A DNA stretch of 38,688 nucleotides from Chloroflexota bacterium (GCA_003577005.1 QEUW01000026.1:1-38688), one strand, 5' to 3'. Shown: positions 1 through 7,676, counted from the first letter of the stretch. Made by a program: numbers and translations. The notes: a model not told the origin generated them from the letters alone.

Positions 1-86
1 TTCAAAGCACAATCAAAGCAGTTCAAGCCAAATTCAGACAATAAACCCGACTCATATGAAAGACCAAAGCAACCTTTTCTAAACGA

Positions 87-125
87 GAGAGGGGCGTCAG
101 TGATCGACGCCCCTCTCTTTCTTTT
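87..125 (+). terminator. Rho-independent terminator of an upstream gene
   Basis: A perfect 12-bp stem (87-98 with 106-117) around a 7-nt loop is followed by TTTCTTTT. This is the classical intrinsic terminator layout for plus-strand transcription, so it probably ends a gene lying left of the window. Bases 1-86 show no recognisable coding sequence. Confidence 0.85.
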
Positions 126-366
126 ACCAGCCAAAGCGCTCCTCTTGCCACGGGCCGCCCGGGACTTTGGTTTGCACGGATTTGCGGATCGCAAACGAGC
201 TACCGCCGGGGATTGGGTAGTGCTCTTGAACCGTTATTGTCCTTATCCGTTGTTGTCTCAAGGCCAGACCCATTACACCCGCATCGACCAGCCAGATCAG
301 CCAACCCCACGTCCTATGGTATCATTGCGGCAATTCGGTTAACGATCCAGCCAAAAAGGAAAAACC
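126..366. other. Intergenic region before the MaoC gene
   Basis: Short open frames run through this stretch but none resembles a known protein or has a convincing ribosome binding site. A purine-rich AAAGGAAAAA lies just before the ATG at 367 and is the likely ribosome binding site of the next gene. No clear promoter was picked out. Confidence 0.4.
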
Positions 367-837
367 ATGACCACACGCAAACTGGCCCGTCACGGTGGCC
401 TCTTTTTTGAAGAATTTGAAATCGGCGACCAGGTCGAAAGTGTCGGTCGCACGATCACCGAGACCGATATCGTCAACTTTGCTGCGCTCTCCGGCGACTG
501 GAATCTGATCCATACCGACGCCGAGTATAGCAAGAGCCAGATGTTTGGCCAGCGCGTGGCCCACGGGCTGCTTGTCCTCAGCATCGCCAGCGGGCTGGCG
601 GTCCGCCTCGGTTTTATGGAGGAGACGGTTATGGCCTTCCGCGGGCTGGAGTGGCGCTTTACCAAACCGGTCTATATTGGCGATACTGTCCACCTGCGCG
701 TCACGGTGCAGGGGAAAAAGGAGATGGCCCGGCTGGGCGGTGGGCTGGTCACCTTTGAGATGGCGGTGGTGAATCAACAAGGCGAGGTCTGCCAGCGGGG
801 GACGTGGGACTTGTTGTGCAAGGCAAAGGGGGAGTAA
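367..837 (+). CDS. MaoC-like hot-dog dehydratase
   Basis: This 156-residue protein is a single hot-dog domain of the MaoC/(R)-specific enoyl-CoA hydratase family, which adds water to trans-2-enoyl-CoA in the cytosol. The hydratase signature is visible around residues 43-70: Gly-Asp-Trp-Asn followed by His and Asp, then a Phe-Gly...Val-Ala-His-Gly segment. Asp44 and His49 match the catalytic Asp/His pair of the family. The length is normal for a stand-alone MaoC protein. The ATG at 367 follows an AAAGGA-like site. The gene sits alone, with an upstream terminator and a repeat-containing gap downstream, so its substrate cannot be read from context. It may process branched or unusual acyl-CoAs, or serve polyhydroxyalkanoate or fatty-acid metabolism. 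Confidence 0.9.
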   Translation: MTTRKLARHGGLFFEEFEIGDQVESVGRTITETDIVNFAALSGDWNLIHTDAEYSKSQMFGQRVAHGLLVLSIASGLAVRLGFMEETVMAFRGLEWRFTKPVYIGDTVHLRVTVQGKKEMARLGGGLVTFEMAVVNQQGEVCQRGTWDLLCKAKGE

Positions 838-885
838 TGGTCAATTGCCAGTTGTCAATGGTCAATTGTTAACGACAGTTCACTA
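838..885. repeat. GGTCAATTG-type intergenic repeat
   Basis: The gap after the MaoC gene contains repeated TCAATTG/TTGTCAATGG motifs. Related motifs recur on the other strand near 12000-12045, between carA and argA. This looks like a short dispersed intergenic repeat. It could also fold after the MaoC stop codon. Confidence 0.4.
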
Positions 886-931
886 ACTGTGCGTTCATGC
901 TGGTCAGCTGGGGTGGCTAGAGGCATTGCTC

Positions 932-1471
932 ATGTTGATCTTTTTGATCCTTGCTACCCTCTTGTTGGGTGTTGTGGGAGGTGTGCTGCTGTGGCTGGGT
1001 CGGCGGCTGTGGCGCGAGACCGGCCTTCCAGCGGGTGAGGTGGTCTATAGCGACACGGGGACATGGCAGCGCGTCGAGGAACCGCTGATCAGCCGGCGGC
1101 ATGGCCTGGTGGGCCGGCCTGATTATCTGGTGCAGGTGACGGAAAAGGGCCGGGCTTTCACGATCCCGGTGGAGGTAAAGAGCCGTAAGCGTCCGGCAGC
1201 GCCGCATGAGGGCCATATATTGCAACTGGCTGTTTACTGTCTGCTGGTAGAGGAACGCTTCAAGACGCCGCCGTACGGCCTGCTCCGCTATGCGGACGCC
1301 ACACTGAAGATCCCGTTTACCGAATCGCTACGCCGCCAGGTGCTCGACGTTGCGGACGCCATCCGCCACAGCCGCCACGCAGCCGATATCTTGCGCAGCC
1401 ACGAGGAGGAGCAACGCTGCCGGCGTTGTGGCTATCTGCTGGCGTGTGGATCGCAAGCACTGAACCGTTAA
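932..1471 (+). CDS. Membrane-anchored Cas4/Dna2-like PD-(D/E)XK nuclease
   Basis: About 180 residues. A hydrophobic segment at roughly residues 1-23 is followed by Arg-rich sequence, so the protein is probably anchored in the membrane with its nuclease domain in the cytosol. The core shows the PD-(D/E)XK pattern: an Asp in Gly-Arg-Pro-Asp-Tyr, then Glu-Val-Lys, then the helix with the Gln-x-x-x-Tyr motif typical of RecB/Cas4 nucleases. The C-terminus has Cys-x-x-Cys...Cys, matching the iron-sulphur cysteines of Cas4. I do not see the usual isolated N-terminal Cys; the membrane helix occupies that end. The ATG at 932 has AGAGG eight bases upstream; a TTG at 926 is too close to it. No CRISPR array or cas gene is present nearby, so a DNA-repair role is more likely than spacer acquisition. 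Confidence 0.7.
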   Translation: MLIFLILATLLLGVVGGVLLWLGRRLWRETGLPAGEVVYSDTGTWQRVEEPLISRRHGLVGRPDYLVQVTEKGRAFTIPVEVKSRKRPAAPHEGHILQLAVYCLLVEERFKTPPYGLLRYADATLKIPFTESLRRQVLDVADAIRHSRHAADILRSHEEEQRCRRCGYLLACGSQALNR

Positions 1472-1480
1472 GGGCTGGCC

Positions 1481-2077
1481 TCACCGGGGTTGCCGCACCT
1501 GGAGCTCAGCCCAATCGGACGGCAGATCGACATCAAAGGCCAGCGTAGGGGAGTGGTAGATCTGGCGGGCTCGTTCGTGCTCGGTTGCAAGCTGAGAGTG
1601 GCGGTGGAAGCTGTCGGGACCAAAGGCAAAGGGGATGGCATCGGGCGGGCGTAGAAGCAACGCAGCCGTTCCACCGTCACGGCTCGGGGCGATGACAACG
1701 CCCGATTGGGTTTGCCCCAGCCGGTAGAGTTCACGAATATCCCGCACGGTGATAAGCGGCAGGTCGGCCGGCAAGACGAGCAGCGCATCGGCGCCTTGTT
1801 GGAGCACATAGCGGCGCGCCTGGTCCAGCGCCAGGTTGAGGTCGTACTCCTGCTCGTGAATCACACCGGCGCCGGCGAGGTGCGCCAGCGCCCACACCTG
1901 CGGATCGCGACTGACAACCAGGATCTCGGTAAAACAGTTGGCCTCGACCGCATTGGCGAGGAGATGTTGGAGCAGGTGGCGCATCAGGCGGGCGCGTTCG
2001 CCGGTCGCCAGCGCGGGGGCGAGCCGGCTCTTGCCCTCGTTCAGCGGCTTCACCGGCACGACCAGCCAGAGCCTCAT
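1481..2077 (-). CDS. cofC: 2-phospho-L-lactate guanylyltransferase CofC
   Basis: This 198-residue nucleotidyltransferase activates 2-phospho-L-lactate (or phosphoenolpyruvate in many bacteria) with GTP for coenzyme F420 synthesis. The N-terminus has the family pattern Val-Pro-Val-Lys...Gly-Lys-Ser-Arg-Leu, and the middle has Leu-Pro-Ala-Asp-Leu-Pro, the MobA-like nucleotide and metal site. The length is normal. Its ATG overlaps the stop codon of cofD in an ATGA arrangement (2074-2077), which shows translational coupling and confirms the assignment. The product feeds the neighbouring CofD directly. The donor (lactate or PEP type) cannot be decided from sequence alone, but the nearby nitroreductase would suit the PEP/dehydro-F420 route. 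Confidence 0.93.
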   Translation of the reverse strand: MRLWLVVPVKPLNEGKSRLAPALATGERARLMRHLLQHLLANAVEANCFTEILVVSRDPQVWALAHLAGAGVIHEQEYDLNLALDQARRYVLQQGADALLVLPADLPLITVRDIRELYRLGQTQSGVVIAPSRDGGTAALLLRPPDAIPFAFGPDSFHRHSQLATEHERARQIYHSPTLAFDVDLPSDWAELQVRQPR

Positions 2078-3066
2078 TGTGCCGGGCTGCCCAAGAGGGG
2101 AGCAGGGGCCGGCGCCGGGGTTGGCCGGGAGCGCCGTAGCTCTTGACCAAAGTCGAGCACCCGCGTTGCCAGACGCTGTTTGCTGTCAAGGTCGGTCATC
2201 AACGTCAGGGTCACCAGGACCGGCAAGTCGAAGCGGTCGGCGTAGTGAGCGTCGCGCTCGTCGATGACGATGCCGTCGAGCAGGCCGGCATAGTGCTGGG
2301 CGATGGTCAGCGGGCTGATCTCCTTCCCCATCTCGCGCATCATCTTCGCCGCCGGCCCCTTGATGGCCTGGCCTCCCACGATCGGAGAGACGGCGATCTT
2401 GGGCGCTCGCAAAGCGTGGAGCCGGCGCCGCAACCCCGGCACACTCAAGAGCGGGTCAATGCTCAGATAGGGATTGCTGGGGCAGAAGACTACCACATCC
2501 GCCGCCGCCAGGCTCTCTTCGAGAGTCGGATTGAGGCGCGCCTGTTCGGCGCCCACATAGGTCAGGTCCATCACCAGTGGTTCGCAACGGCGGCGGACAA
2601 AATAGTGCTGGAAGGGCAGATCGCCCTCATCGGTGTGGACAAGCGTACGCACCGGGCGGTCGCACATGGGGAGGATCACCGAACGGATGCCAAAGGCGCG
2701 GCGCAGACGGTCGGTGACTTCGGTCAGCGTCGCACCCTGGTGCAGCCACTCGGTGCGGCGCAGGTGGACGGCCAGGTCTTTATCGCCCAGCCGGAACCAA
2801 TCTTCGCCGCCTAACTGCCCCATCGTCGTCAGCGCCATAAAACTTTCATCGGCGCGACCCCATCCCATCTCCGGGTTGTTGATGCCGGCCAGGTTGTACA
2901 TCACCGTATCCAGGTCCGGGCAGATGGTCAGCCCCCAGTGTTCAAAATCATCCCCGGTGTTGACAATCACCGTCAGGCAACCGGGTTCGAGAATCGCTTG
3001 CAGGCCGGCGGCTAACTTTGCACCGCCGACGCCGCCCGCCAGGGCTACGACGTTCAATGAATACAT
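2074..3066 (-). CDS. cofD: 2-phospho-L-lactate transferase CofD
   Basis: CofD moves the phospholactyl (or enolpyruvyl) group from the CofC product to the deazaflavin FO, giving F420-0 or dehydro-F420-0. The start I choose, ATG at 3064-3066, gives about 330 residues and places the family hallmark Ala-Gly-Gly-Val-Gly-Gly-Ala-Lys near residue 10. The open frame extends 24 codons further upstream, but that stretch is unlike the family. AGG lies a few bases upstream of the chosen ATG. Other family features include the Asn-Thr-Gly-Asp-Asp segment and the Pro-Ser-Asn-Pro motif in the second half. It lies directly upstream of cofC with a 4-base overlap. No FO synthase or gamma-glutamyl ligase gene is in the window. 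Confidence 0.93.
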   Translation of the reverse strand: MYSLNVVALAGGVGGAKLAAGLQAILEPGCLTVIVNTGDDFEHWGLTICPDLDTVMYNLAGINNPEMGWGRADESFMALTTMGQLGGEDWFRLGDKDLAVHLRRTEWLHQGATLTEVTDRLRRAFGIRSVILPMCDRPVRTLVHTDEGDLPFQHYFVRRRCEPLVMDLTYVGAEQARLNPTLEESLAAADVVVFCPSNPYLSIDPLLSVPGLRRRLHALRAPKIAVSPIVGGQAIKGPAAKMMREMGKEISPLTIAQHYAGLLDGIVIDERDAHYADRFDLPVLVTLTLMTDLDSKQRLATRVLDFGQELRRSRPTPAPAPAPLLGSPAQ

Positions 3067-3141
3067 AGGATACCTGTTATATGAGATATATGCTGAAAGC
3101 GCTGGAAACTGCTGCGTATTGCATATTACACGCAACACGCT

Positions 3142-3759
3142 CTACCGCCACACGATGCGGCTCGCCAGGGCTGCTCGTTCCTTGCTCTTTTCTTCAGCGG
3201 GATAGCCGAGGGTGATGAGCGCCTGGGGCTGCCATGTTGAGGGTAATTCTAACACACCCTGCACCAATTCGGGCACAAAGAGGGGGGCGCACATCCAACA
3301 GGCGCCCAAGCCATAATGGTGGGCGGCCAACAGCAGATTTTGGCAGGCCAGCGCCACGCTCTGCACTGCCATCGTCCATTCGGCCTGGCTGCGCCGCTCG
3401 TCGGGATAGCTGTCCATCTCTTCCATACTGGCTGCGGCCACGACAAGCGCAGCCGCACCGGTCAGCCGGGCGCGGCTAATGGCGATTCGCCGTTCGATAA
3501 AGGCAGTATCAGCGCCATCGGCAGTGAGGTCGCGGCGCCAGTGTTCGGCCATGCGCTCGCTCAACCGCTCTTTTGTACCAGCGCCGGTGATGACGCAAAA
3601 ACGCCACGGTTGGCGGTTGTGCGCCGACGGCGCCCAGACCGCCGCTTCGATCAACTTCTCCAGCAACTCTTGCGTCACCGGCTCGGCTGTATAACGCCGC
3701 ACCGACCGCCGCCCCTTGATGAGCGCCCAGAAATTCGCATCTGCCGTTTCAGAGACCAT
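3142..3759 (-). CDS. Nitroreductase-family flavoprotein, possibly dehydro-F420 reductase
   Basis: This 205-residue protein belongs to the FMN-dependent nitroreductase family. It shows the Arg-Arg-Ser-Val-Arg-Arg-Tyr start motif, the Pro-Ser-Ala-His-Asn-Arg-Gln-Pro-Trp segment (residues about 44-52), and a C-terminal Thr-Leu-Gly-Tyr-Pro-Ala motif, all associated with FMN binding. It is directly upstream of cofD and cofC on the same strand, with about 75 bases between. The C-terminal domain of mycobacterial FbiB is a nitroreductase-type FMN domain that reduces dehydro-F420, so a stand-alone version next to cofCD suggests the same job here. That role is inferred from position; a general NAD(P)H-dependent nitroreductase is the alternative. 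Confidence 0.85.
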   Translation of the reverse strand: MVSETADANFWALIKGRRSVRRYTAEPVTQELLEKLIEAAVWAPSAHNRQPWRFCVITGAGTKERLSERMAEHWRRDLTADGADTAFIERRIAISRARLTGAAALVVAAASMEEMDSYPDERRSQAEWTMAVQSVALACQNLLLAAHHYGLGACWMCAPLFVPELVQGVLELPSTWQPQALITLGYPAEEKSKERAALASRIVWR

Positions 3760-3804
3760 CTGCCTGCACCATCAACGTACAACTCAGCAACCCACGCAGC
3801 CCAG

Positions 3805-3872
3805 AGAAAACACCTAACGATTTACTCGGTGTGCTCTGTGTCTCCTCTGTGCTCTCTGTGTTCCGCTGTTGC
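3805..3872. repeat. CTCTGTGTTCC-type dispersed repeat
   Basis: The gap between the Gfo/Idh/MocA gene and the nitroreductase gene contains serial copies of CTCTGTG/CTCTGTGTT. The same word family, in palindromic form, fills the gap at 7677-7773. It is probably one member of a dispersed intergenic repeat family. Confidence 0.5.
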
Positions 3873-3880
3873 AGTTCGTA

Positions 3881-4984
3881 CTACCAAGCCCGCGAATCGG
3901 GCACCTCCAGCCACTCGCCCCCACGGCGGATCGACTCCTGGCTGACCAGGCCGGGCAGCGTCATATCCATGGCCTCGTGGATGCCGATGGTGGGCGGCTT
4001 GCGCCCCTGCACGGCGTCGACAAAATCCATGACCTCAAAGTAGTCGCCACCGCCGTGACCAGCCTGGAGCGCCTCTGGCGGCGGATTACGCCACATCTCC
4101 GGCAGAAAGTCGGCCTCGAAGCGCTCAAGCGGCACCCATTCGTTGGGGTCCTGGCAGTAATCCGCCAGCCAGATCAGATTCTGGCCGCCGGGGTAGCGTG
4201 CGCCTTCAAAACAGCCCTTGGTGCCCTGGAGCGTATAGTTGGTCATGGCATGGGGCCGTTTGGAGAGCATATCGACGCGGATGCGTATGAGTTTGCCGCT
4301 GGTCGTCTTGCACGAAAGCTGGACGGTGTCTTCCATCGTGTGTTCGGGGTCGGTCCAGACGCCTGTGCCGATGCAACTGATACGGGCGGGACGCTCCTTG
4401 ATCCACTGGAGGCAGGGGCCCAGGCTGTGGGTGGGGTAGGTGCAGCCGTTGACACCGACCTGCCAGTAGTAGCGCCAGGTTGGTTTGCCCTCCGCTGTGT
4501 GATGCAATGCCGAGACATCGTGCAAGTATTCACCCTCGGCGTAGTAGGTCTCGCCAAAGAGCCCGGCCTCGACCAGAGCAGTGACCAGCACACACGGCTT
4601 GCGATAGATATAATTCTCGGCCATCATGTAGACCGCTTTGCTGCGCTTGCACGCCTGCACCAGCCAGCGGCACTCATCGACAGAAATGCCGGCGGTTACC
4701 TCGGACAGGACGTGAATATCCCGTTCGAGCGCCGCCAGCGAATGAGGCACATGATAGTTCATGGGGGTAGCCACAACGACAATATCAGGTCTGGCGTCGT
4801 CGAGCATCTGCTCATAGACGGTGTACAACTGGGTGACCCCGGCGGCTTTTCCTGCCGCGCGCAAGGTCGGCTCATGTGTATCGCAGAGGGCTACAACCTG
4901 CGTTTCGGGATGGTTTTGAAACGCCGTGAAGAAAGAACTGGCGCGCTGTGCGCCGGCAAAGGCAACTTTGAGCACATTGGACAT
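3881..4984 (-). CDS. Gfo/Idh/MocA family oxidoreductase
   Basis: This 367-residue protein has an N-terminal Rossmann domain (residues about 5-120) with the nucleotide-binding beta strand and an Ala-Thr-Pro-x-x-x-His segment near residue 75, followed by the Glu-Val-Thr-Ala helix. The usual Glu-Lys-Pro motif is replaced here by Glu-Val-Thr. A C-terminal alpha/beta substrate domain follows, with a Thr-His-Ser-Leu-Gly-Pro segment near residue 190 similar to that of GH109-like family members. Such enzymes oxidise or reduce sugars and cyclitols with NAD(P). The gene begins 3 bases after the DinB stop codon and lies in a cluster with ThuA, epimerase and DUF4432 genes, so a role in sugar breakdown is likely. 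The substrate is unknown, and a glycosidase-type NAD-dependent activity is possible. Confidence 0.88.
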   Translation of the reverse strand: MSNVLKVAFAGAQRASSFFTAFQNHPETQVVALCDTHEPTLRAAGKAAGVTQLYTVYEQMLDDARPDIVVVATPMNYHVPHSLAALERDIHVLSEVTAGISVDECRWLVQACKRSKAVYMMAENYIYRKPCVLVTALVEAGLFGETYYAEGEYLHDVSALHHTAEGKPTWRYYWQVGVNGCTYPTHSLGPCLQWIKERPARISCIGTGVWTDPEHTMEDTVQLSCKTTSGKLIRIRVDMLSKRPHAMTNYTLQGTKGCFEGARYPGGQNLIWLADYCQDPNEWVPLERFEADFLPEMWRNPPPEALQAGHGGGDYFEVMDFVDAVQGRKPPTIGIHEAMDMTLPGLVSQESIRRGGEWLEVPDSRAW

Positions 4985-4987
4985 AAT

Positions 4988-5479
4988 TTACGATACTCTC
5001 TCAAGAGGCCATAGCCCCATGACCTGGCGCAAGATCGCCAGTTCGCCGATGTGATAGGCATTGTGGTCGGCCACGAGCAAAATCTCGCGTAGAATATTGT
5101 AGCCGGCAGCGTGGGGGAGATCGCTATAGAGATCGGTGCTGGGGTCCTCGGCTAGCTGGCGTAGGGTCTGCAAATCGGCCCGAAACGCGGCCAGCGTCTG
5201 CTGCCACTGCGCGGCATCCGCCTGGGCAGCGGGTGGGGGCCAGTAGCCTTCGGGCCAGGGGGGCGATACGTGCGCCTGGTTGCGGATAAACTCAAGGATA
5301 TCCCATTGGGCAATGCGCAGATGTTCGAGCAGATGCCAGAAAGTATAGGGCACATGCGCCGGGCGGCTGTTGATGTGTGCAAGTGGGAAATCGGCAACAG
5401 CTTCGTCAAAGCTCATGTGTGCGCCGCCACCATCCAGCAAAAAGAGTAATTGTTTGCGAACGGCCTGATCGCTCTGCAT
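4988..5479 (-). CDS. DinB/YfiT-like four-helix metalloprotein
   Basis: A 163-residue DinB-family protein. The expected metal-binding histidines are visible: one in the Trp-His-Leu-Leu-Glu-His segment near residues 48-53 and two in the Asp-His-Asn-Ala-Tyr-His-Ile-Gly-Glu-Leu motif near the C-terminus. Family members are small four-helix-bundle metalloenzymes, some of them thiol transferases, many of unknown function. GAGGAGG lies a few bases upstream of the ATG. It is translated just before the Gfo/Idh/MocA gene (3-base gap) and probably shares its mRNA. The specific reaction cannot be inferred. Confidence 0.85.
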   Translation of the reverse strand: MQSDQAVRKQLLFLLDGGGAHMSFDEAVADFPLAHINSRPAHVPYTFWHLLEHLRIAQWDILEFIRNQAHVSPPWPEGYWPPPAAQADAAQWQQTLAAFRADLQTLRQLAEDPSTDLYSDLPHAAGYNILREILLVADHNAYHIGELAILRQVMGLWPLERVS

Positions 5480-5542
5480 CTTCGCCTCCTCGCAACGACC
5501 CGGTTCGACTTCGATCTTGGGGATTTTGCTAGAACGCAGATA

Positions 5543-5594
5543 AACACAGATTGTTGCTGATTGACAAGGGCACCCATCTGTGAAAATCTGTGTT
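5543..5594. repeat. AACACAGATT inverted repeat
   Basis: Perfect 10-bp arms (5543-5552 and 5585-5594) flank 32 bases in the gap between the ThuA and DinB genes. The arms belong to the same word family (ACAGATT/AATCTGT) seen at 14887-14935 and 24456-24527. Confidence 0.6.
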
Positions 5595-5599
5595 CAAAC

Positions 5600-6247
5600 T
5601 CACTTGCTCGCCCACATCATGCCGCGGATCTGGATCTCCTTGGCCTCGGGCACATCGAAGTCGCGCGCCACGTGGCCCAGCGACGAGTAGAAGACGCGGC
5701 CCTTATCCCACATGCGTTTCCAGATCACCGGCATCACCGTGCCCTCGACCCAGTGGGCGTACTCGCCGCTGAAGGTGGTCGTCGCCAGCACCTGGTTCGA
5801 GGGGTCCACATGCATGTAGTACTGCTCCGAGTGCATCTTGAAGTCGTTCAGCCCGGCGGTGATGGGGTCGTCGTGGTCGATGATGTTGACTTCGTAGTCG
5901 ATGATGTTGCCGGGGTGTGCCACCCACTGGCCGCCTACCATCCACTGGTACTCGGTATTGTTGCGGAAGGCGTCGGCCATACCGCCGTGCCAGCCGGCAA
6001 TTCCGACGCCGCTGGCGACTGCGTTGAGCAGCCCCTTTTCCTGCTCTTTGGTGATGGTCCCCATCGTCCAGATCGGCACGATGAGGTCTAACCCCTGCAT
6101 AAACTCCTGGTTCAGGTAGATGTCCAGCGTGTCAGAGAGCGTGACATCATAGCCGCGCTCGCGCAGCATCGGCGCAAAAATTTCGGTGCAGAGCTTGGGT
6201 TCGTGGCCTTCCCAGCCACCGTAGACGATCAGCGCTTTCTTCATCAT
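5600..6247 (-). CDS. ThuA-domain protein
   Basis: A 215-residue protein made of one ThuA domain, a class-I glutamine amidotransferase-like fold found in trehalose-utilisation and other sugar operons. Visible family features are the start Lys-Ala-Leu-Ile-Val-Tyr-Gly-Gly-Trp, the Gly-Trp-His-Gly-Gly motif near residue 90, a His-Ser-Glu-Gln-Tyr-Tyr segment, and the terminal [10 protein letters not shown]. Two ATGs stand in tandem (6247 and 6244), both downstream of AAGGAA. The partners on the strand are DinB and a Gfo/Idh/MocA oxidoreductase, which is a common ThuA context. The enzymatic activity of the family is not well defined. Confidence 0.9.
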   Translation of the reverse strand: MMKKALIVYGGWEGHEPKLCTEIFAPMLRERGYDVTLSDTLDIYLNQEFMQGLDLIVPIWTMGTITKEQEKGLLNAVASGVGIAGWHGGMADAFRNNTEYQWMVGGQWVAHPGNIIDYEVNIIDHDDPITAGLNDFKMHSEQYYMHVDPSNQVLATTTFSGEYAHWVEGTVMPVIWKRMWDKGRVFYSSLGHVARDFDVPEAKEIQIRGMMWASK

Positions 6248-6260
6248 TTATTCCTTTTTT

Positions 6261-6308
6261 TGACTAGCTGACAGGATGACACGATGGCGTCATCTTGTCA
6301 GCTAGTCA
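6261..6308. repeat. 20-bp near-perfect hairpin before the ThuA gene
   Basis: Arms 6261-6280 and 6289-6308 are complementary over 20 bp, with one G-T wobble, around an 8-nt loop. No T-run follows on either strand, so it is not a standard intrinsic terminator. It lies between the antitoxin stop codon and the ThuA ribosome binding site, where it could process or attenuate the mRNA. It could also be a mobile palindrome. Confidence 0.75.
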
Positions 6309-6330
6309 GGCGGGAATCTCTGTAGTGACC

Positions 6331-6606
6331 TCATGCAACGGCGAGTGCTTGTCTGAGGATATGGTCGAGCACTTCTGGAACTGGTTTTTGCTGGGCCTCA
6401 GCCTCTTGCTGAAGCTTATCGAAGATGTCTTCCTCGATCTCTACTTCAAAGACCCGATGCTGAAGATCGATTACATCATCGGTGGGTTCCAGGTATCCCA
6501 AATAATCCATTGTGCTGTGGGTATCCCAAAATTCACCCGCTTCCTCTTCCGTTGCAAACGCTTCTGGCAACGGTTCAACAACTTTAGGTTTATCTTTCTT
6601 TTTCAT
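6331..6606 (-). CDS. brnA: BrnA-type antitoxin (CopG family)
   Basis: With the ATG at 6604-6606 the protein has about 91 residues. It begins with a Lys-rich stretch, carries the Phe-Trp-Asp-Thr-His-Ser-Thr segment typical of the antitoxin partners of BrnT, and ends in a short ribbon-helix-helix-like region. Such antitoxins bind and neutralise BrnT and repress the operon. Its start codon lies inside the last codons of the toxin gene (17-base overlap), the usual toxin-first order of brnTA. An alternative upstream in-frame start gives ten more residues but would deepen the overlap. The pair interrupts a sugar-related gene run. Confidence 0.85.
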   Translation of the reverse strand: MKKKDKPKVVEPLPEAFATEEEAGEFWDTHSTMDYLGYLEPTDDVIDLQHRVFEVEIEEDIFDKLQQEAEAQQKPVPEVLDHILRQALAVA

Positions 6607-6877
6607 AGTCTCTTCGTTCAGCAGGCTCCATATCACGAGCCGAAATCGGCAAGACCGCGCCGGTCACCTTACGAATGTAGAATACCACAAGATAGCGCCC
6701 CGCAGTAGTTGTACCGTAGACGGCGTACACATGTTCATTTTTCACATGACCTCTTGCCATTTTGCGGATAAAGGGTTTGGCGGCAAGAACCTCTTCAACC
6801 TCTGCTACCGCGACACCGTGTTTGACCGCTAATTTCTCGATGTACTTTGCTTTCCAGATGATGTGGGTTAGGCGCAT
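6590..6877 (-). CDS. brnT: BrnT-family ribonuclease toxin
   Basis: This 95-residue protein matches the BrnT toxin family, RelE-fold mRNA-cleaving enzymes. It shows the N-terminal Trp...Ile-Glu-Lys-Leu...His-Gly-Val segment, the Glu-Val-Glu-Glu-Val helix, the central Gly-Arg-Tyr-Leu-Val-Val-Phe strand, and the C-terminal Pro-Ile-Ser-Ala-Arg-Asp-Met motif followed by an Arg-rich helix. The gene starts 14 bases after the stop of the upstream epimerase gene and overlaps the antitoxin gene at its 3' end. That suggests either read-through from the sugar cluster or a promoter inside the epimerase gene. Confidence 0.88.
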   Translation of the reverse strand: MRLTHIIWKAKYIEKLAVKHGVAVAEVEEVLAAKPFIRKMARGHVKNEHVYAVYGTTTAGRYLVVFYIRKVTGAVLPISARDMEPAERRDYEKER

Positions 6878-6891
6878 AACCTATCGGTCCG

Positions 6892-7644
6892 TTAGCGGTG
6901 GTCTTCCACACGATCTTGTGGTTCATAGCCCACCACATCCCTGGCATGGCTCAAGTCTCGATAGCCCCACTTGTTATCCGACGTGACGAAGAAAATGTCG
7001 TACTTGAGATCAGCCGGCGCTTCGATGCAACGCTCGACCATCTGGGCGGCGTCGCGCTGGCTGCACCAGATGGGGAAGTGGCGGGGTTCGGTGGGCCGGT
7101 CGGCCTGGTTGACCACACCATAGCGCAGGCAGATCATCGACATGGGTGTCGTGTCGGCAAAGTGGCGGGCAAGCTGCTCGCCCCACACCTTGCTGACCCC
7201 ATACAACCCGGCCGGGTGGGGCAGCGACTCGTGGGTGAGCATGGGCCACGGCTGCGGAACCTCGTCATAGCGCCCCTCGAGCAGTGCGTTGTACGGGAAC
7301 TGGCGAGCGTAGCCACCCATTGCCATGCCGCTGCTGGCAAAGATCACCCGCGCCACGCCCGCCCGCCGCGCCGCCTCGAAGACATTGTACGCGCCGATGA
7401 CGTTGTAACGCAACACATCGTCCCACCCGGCATCCCCGCTCACGACGGCGGCCAGATGCACTACTACGTCCTGCCCGGCAAAGGCCGGCTCGATGGCTGT
7501 CAGATCGGCAATGTCGGCCTGGAAGGTGCGTACGCCAGACACGTCGCGCCGGTTGAGCGCCGTCAGCTCGTAGCGCCCCTCGAGCCGCCGCCGCACGGCC
7601 CCGCCGATCAGCCCACTCATGCCGGTGACAAGAATTTTTTTCAT
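6892..7644 (-). CDS. NAD-dependent epimerase/dehydratase (extended SDR)
   Basis: A 250-residue extended short-chain dehydrogenase. The N-terminal Thr-Gly-Met-Ser-Gly-Leu-Ile-Gly is the NAD-binding glycine motif, and the active site Tyr-x-x-x-Lys appears as Tyr-Gly-Val-Ser-Lys near residue 150, with an upstream Ser-Ser. The size and the Arg-Tyr-Gly-Val-Val-Asn segment fit uronate dehydrogenase-like or UDP-sugar epimerase-like enzymes. It sits between a DUF4432/aldose-epimerase-like gene and the BrnTA pair, and is the second gene of the presumed sugar cluster. The substrate is inferred to be a sugar or sugar acid. The tail after the last beta strand is short, so substrate specificity is not assigned. 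Confidence 0.87.
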   Translation of the reverse strand: MKKILVTGMSGLIGGAVRRRLEGRYELTALNRRDVSGVRTFQADIADLTAIEPAFAGQDVVVHLAAVVSGDAGWDDVLRYNVIGAYNVFEAARRAGVARVIFASSGMAMGGYARQFPYNALLEGRYDEVPQPWPMLTHESLPHPAGLYGVSKVWGEQLARHFADTTPMSMICLRYGVVNQADRPTEPRHFPIWCSQRDAAQMVERCIEAPADLKYDIFFVTSDNKWGYRDLSHARDVVGYEPQDRVEDHR

Positions 7645-7676
7645 AGTGATCGTCCTGACATGACCAATTTACTGCG

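Noticed and set aside
100..342. 80-codon plus-strand frame after the first terminator
   Set aside because: It starts inside the terminator hairpin, has no ribosome binding site and resembles no protein family.
3869..5014. 381-codon plus-strand frame opposite the Gfo/Idh/MocA gene
   Set aside because: The minus-strand frame has clear family motifs and a gene neighbour 3 bases away; the plus-strand frame has none.
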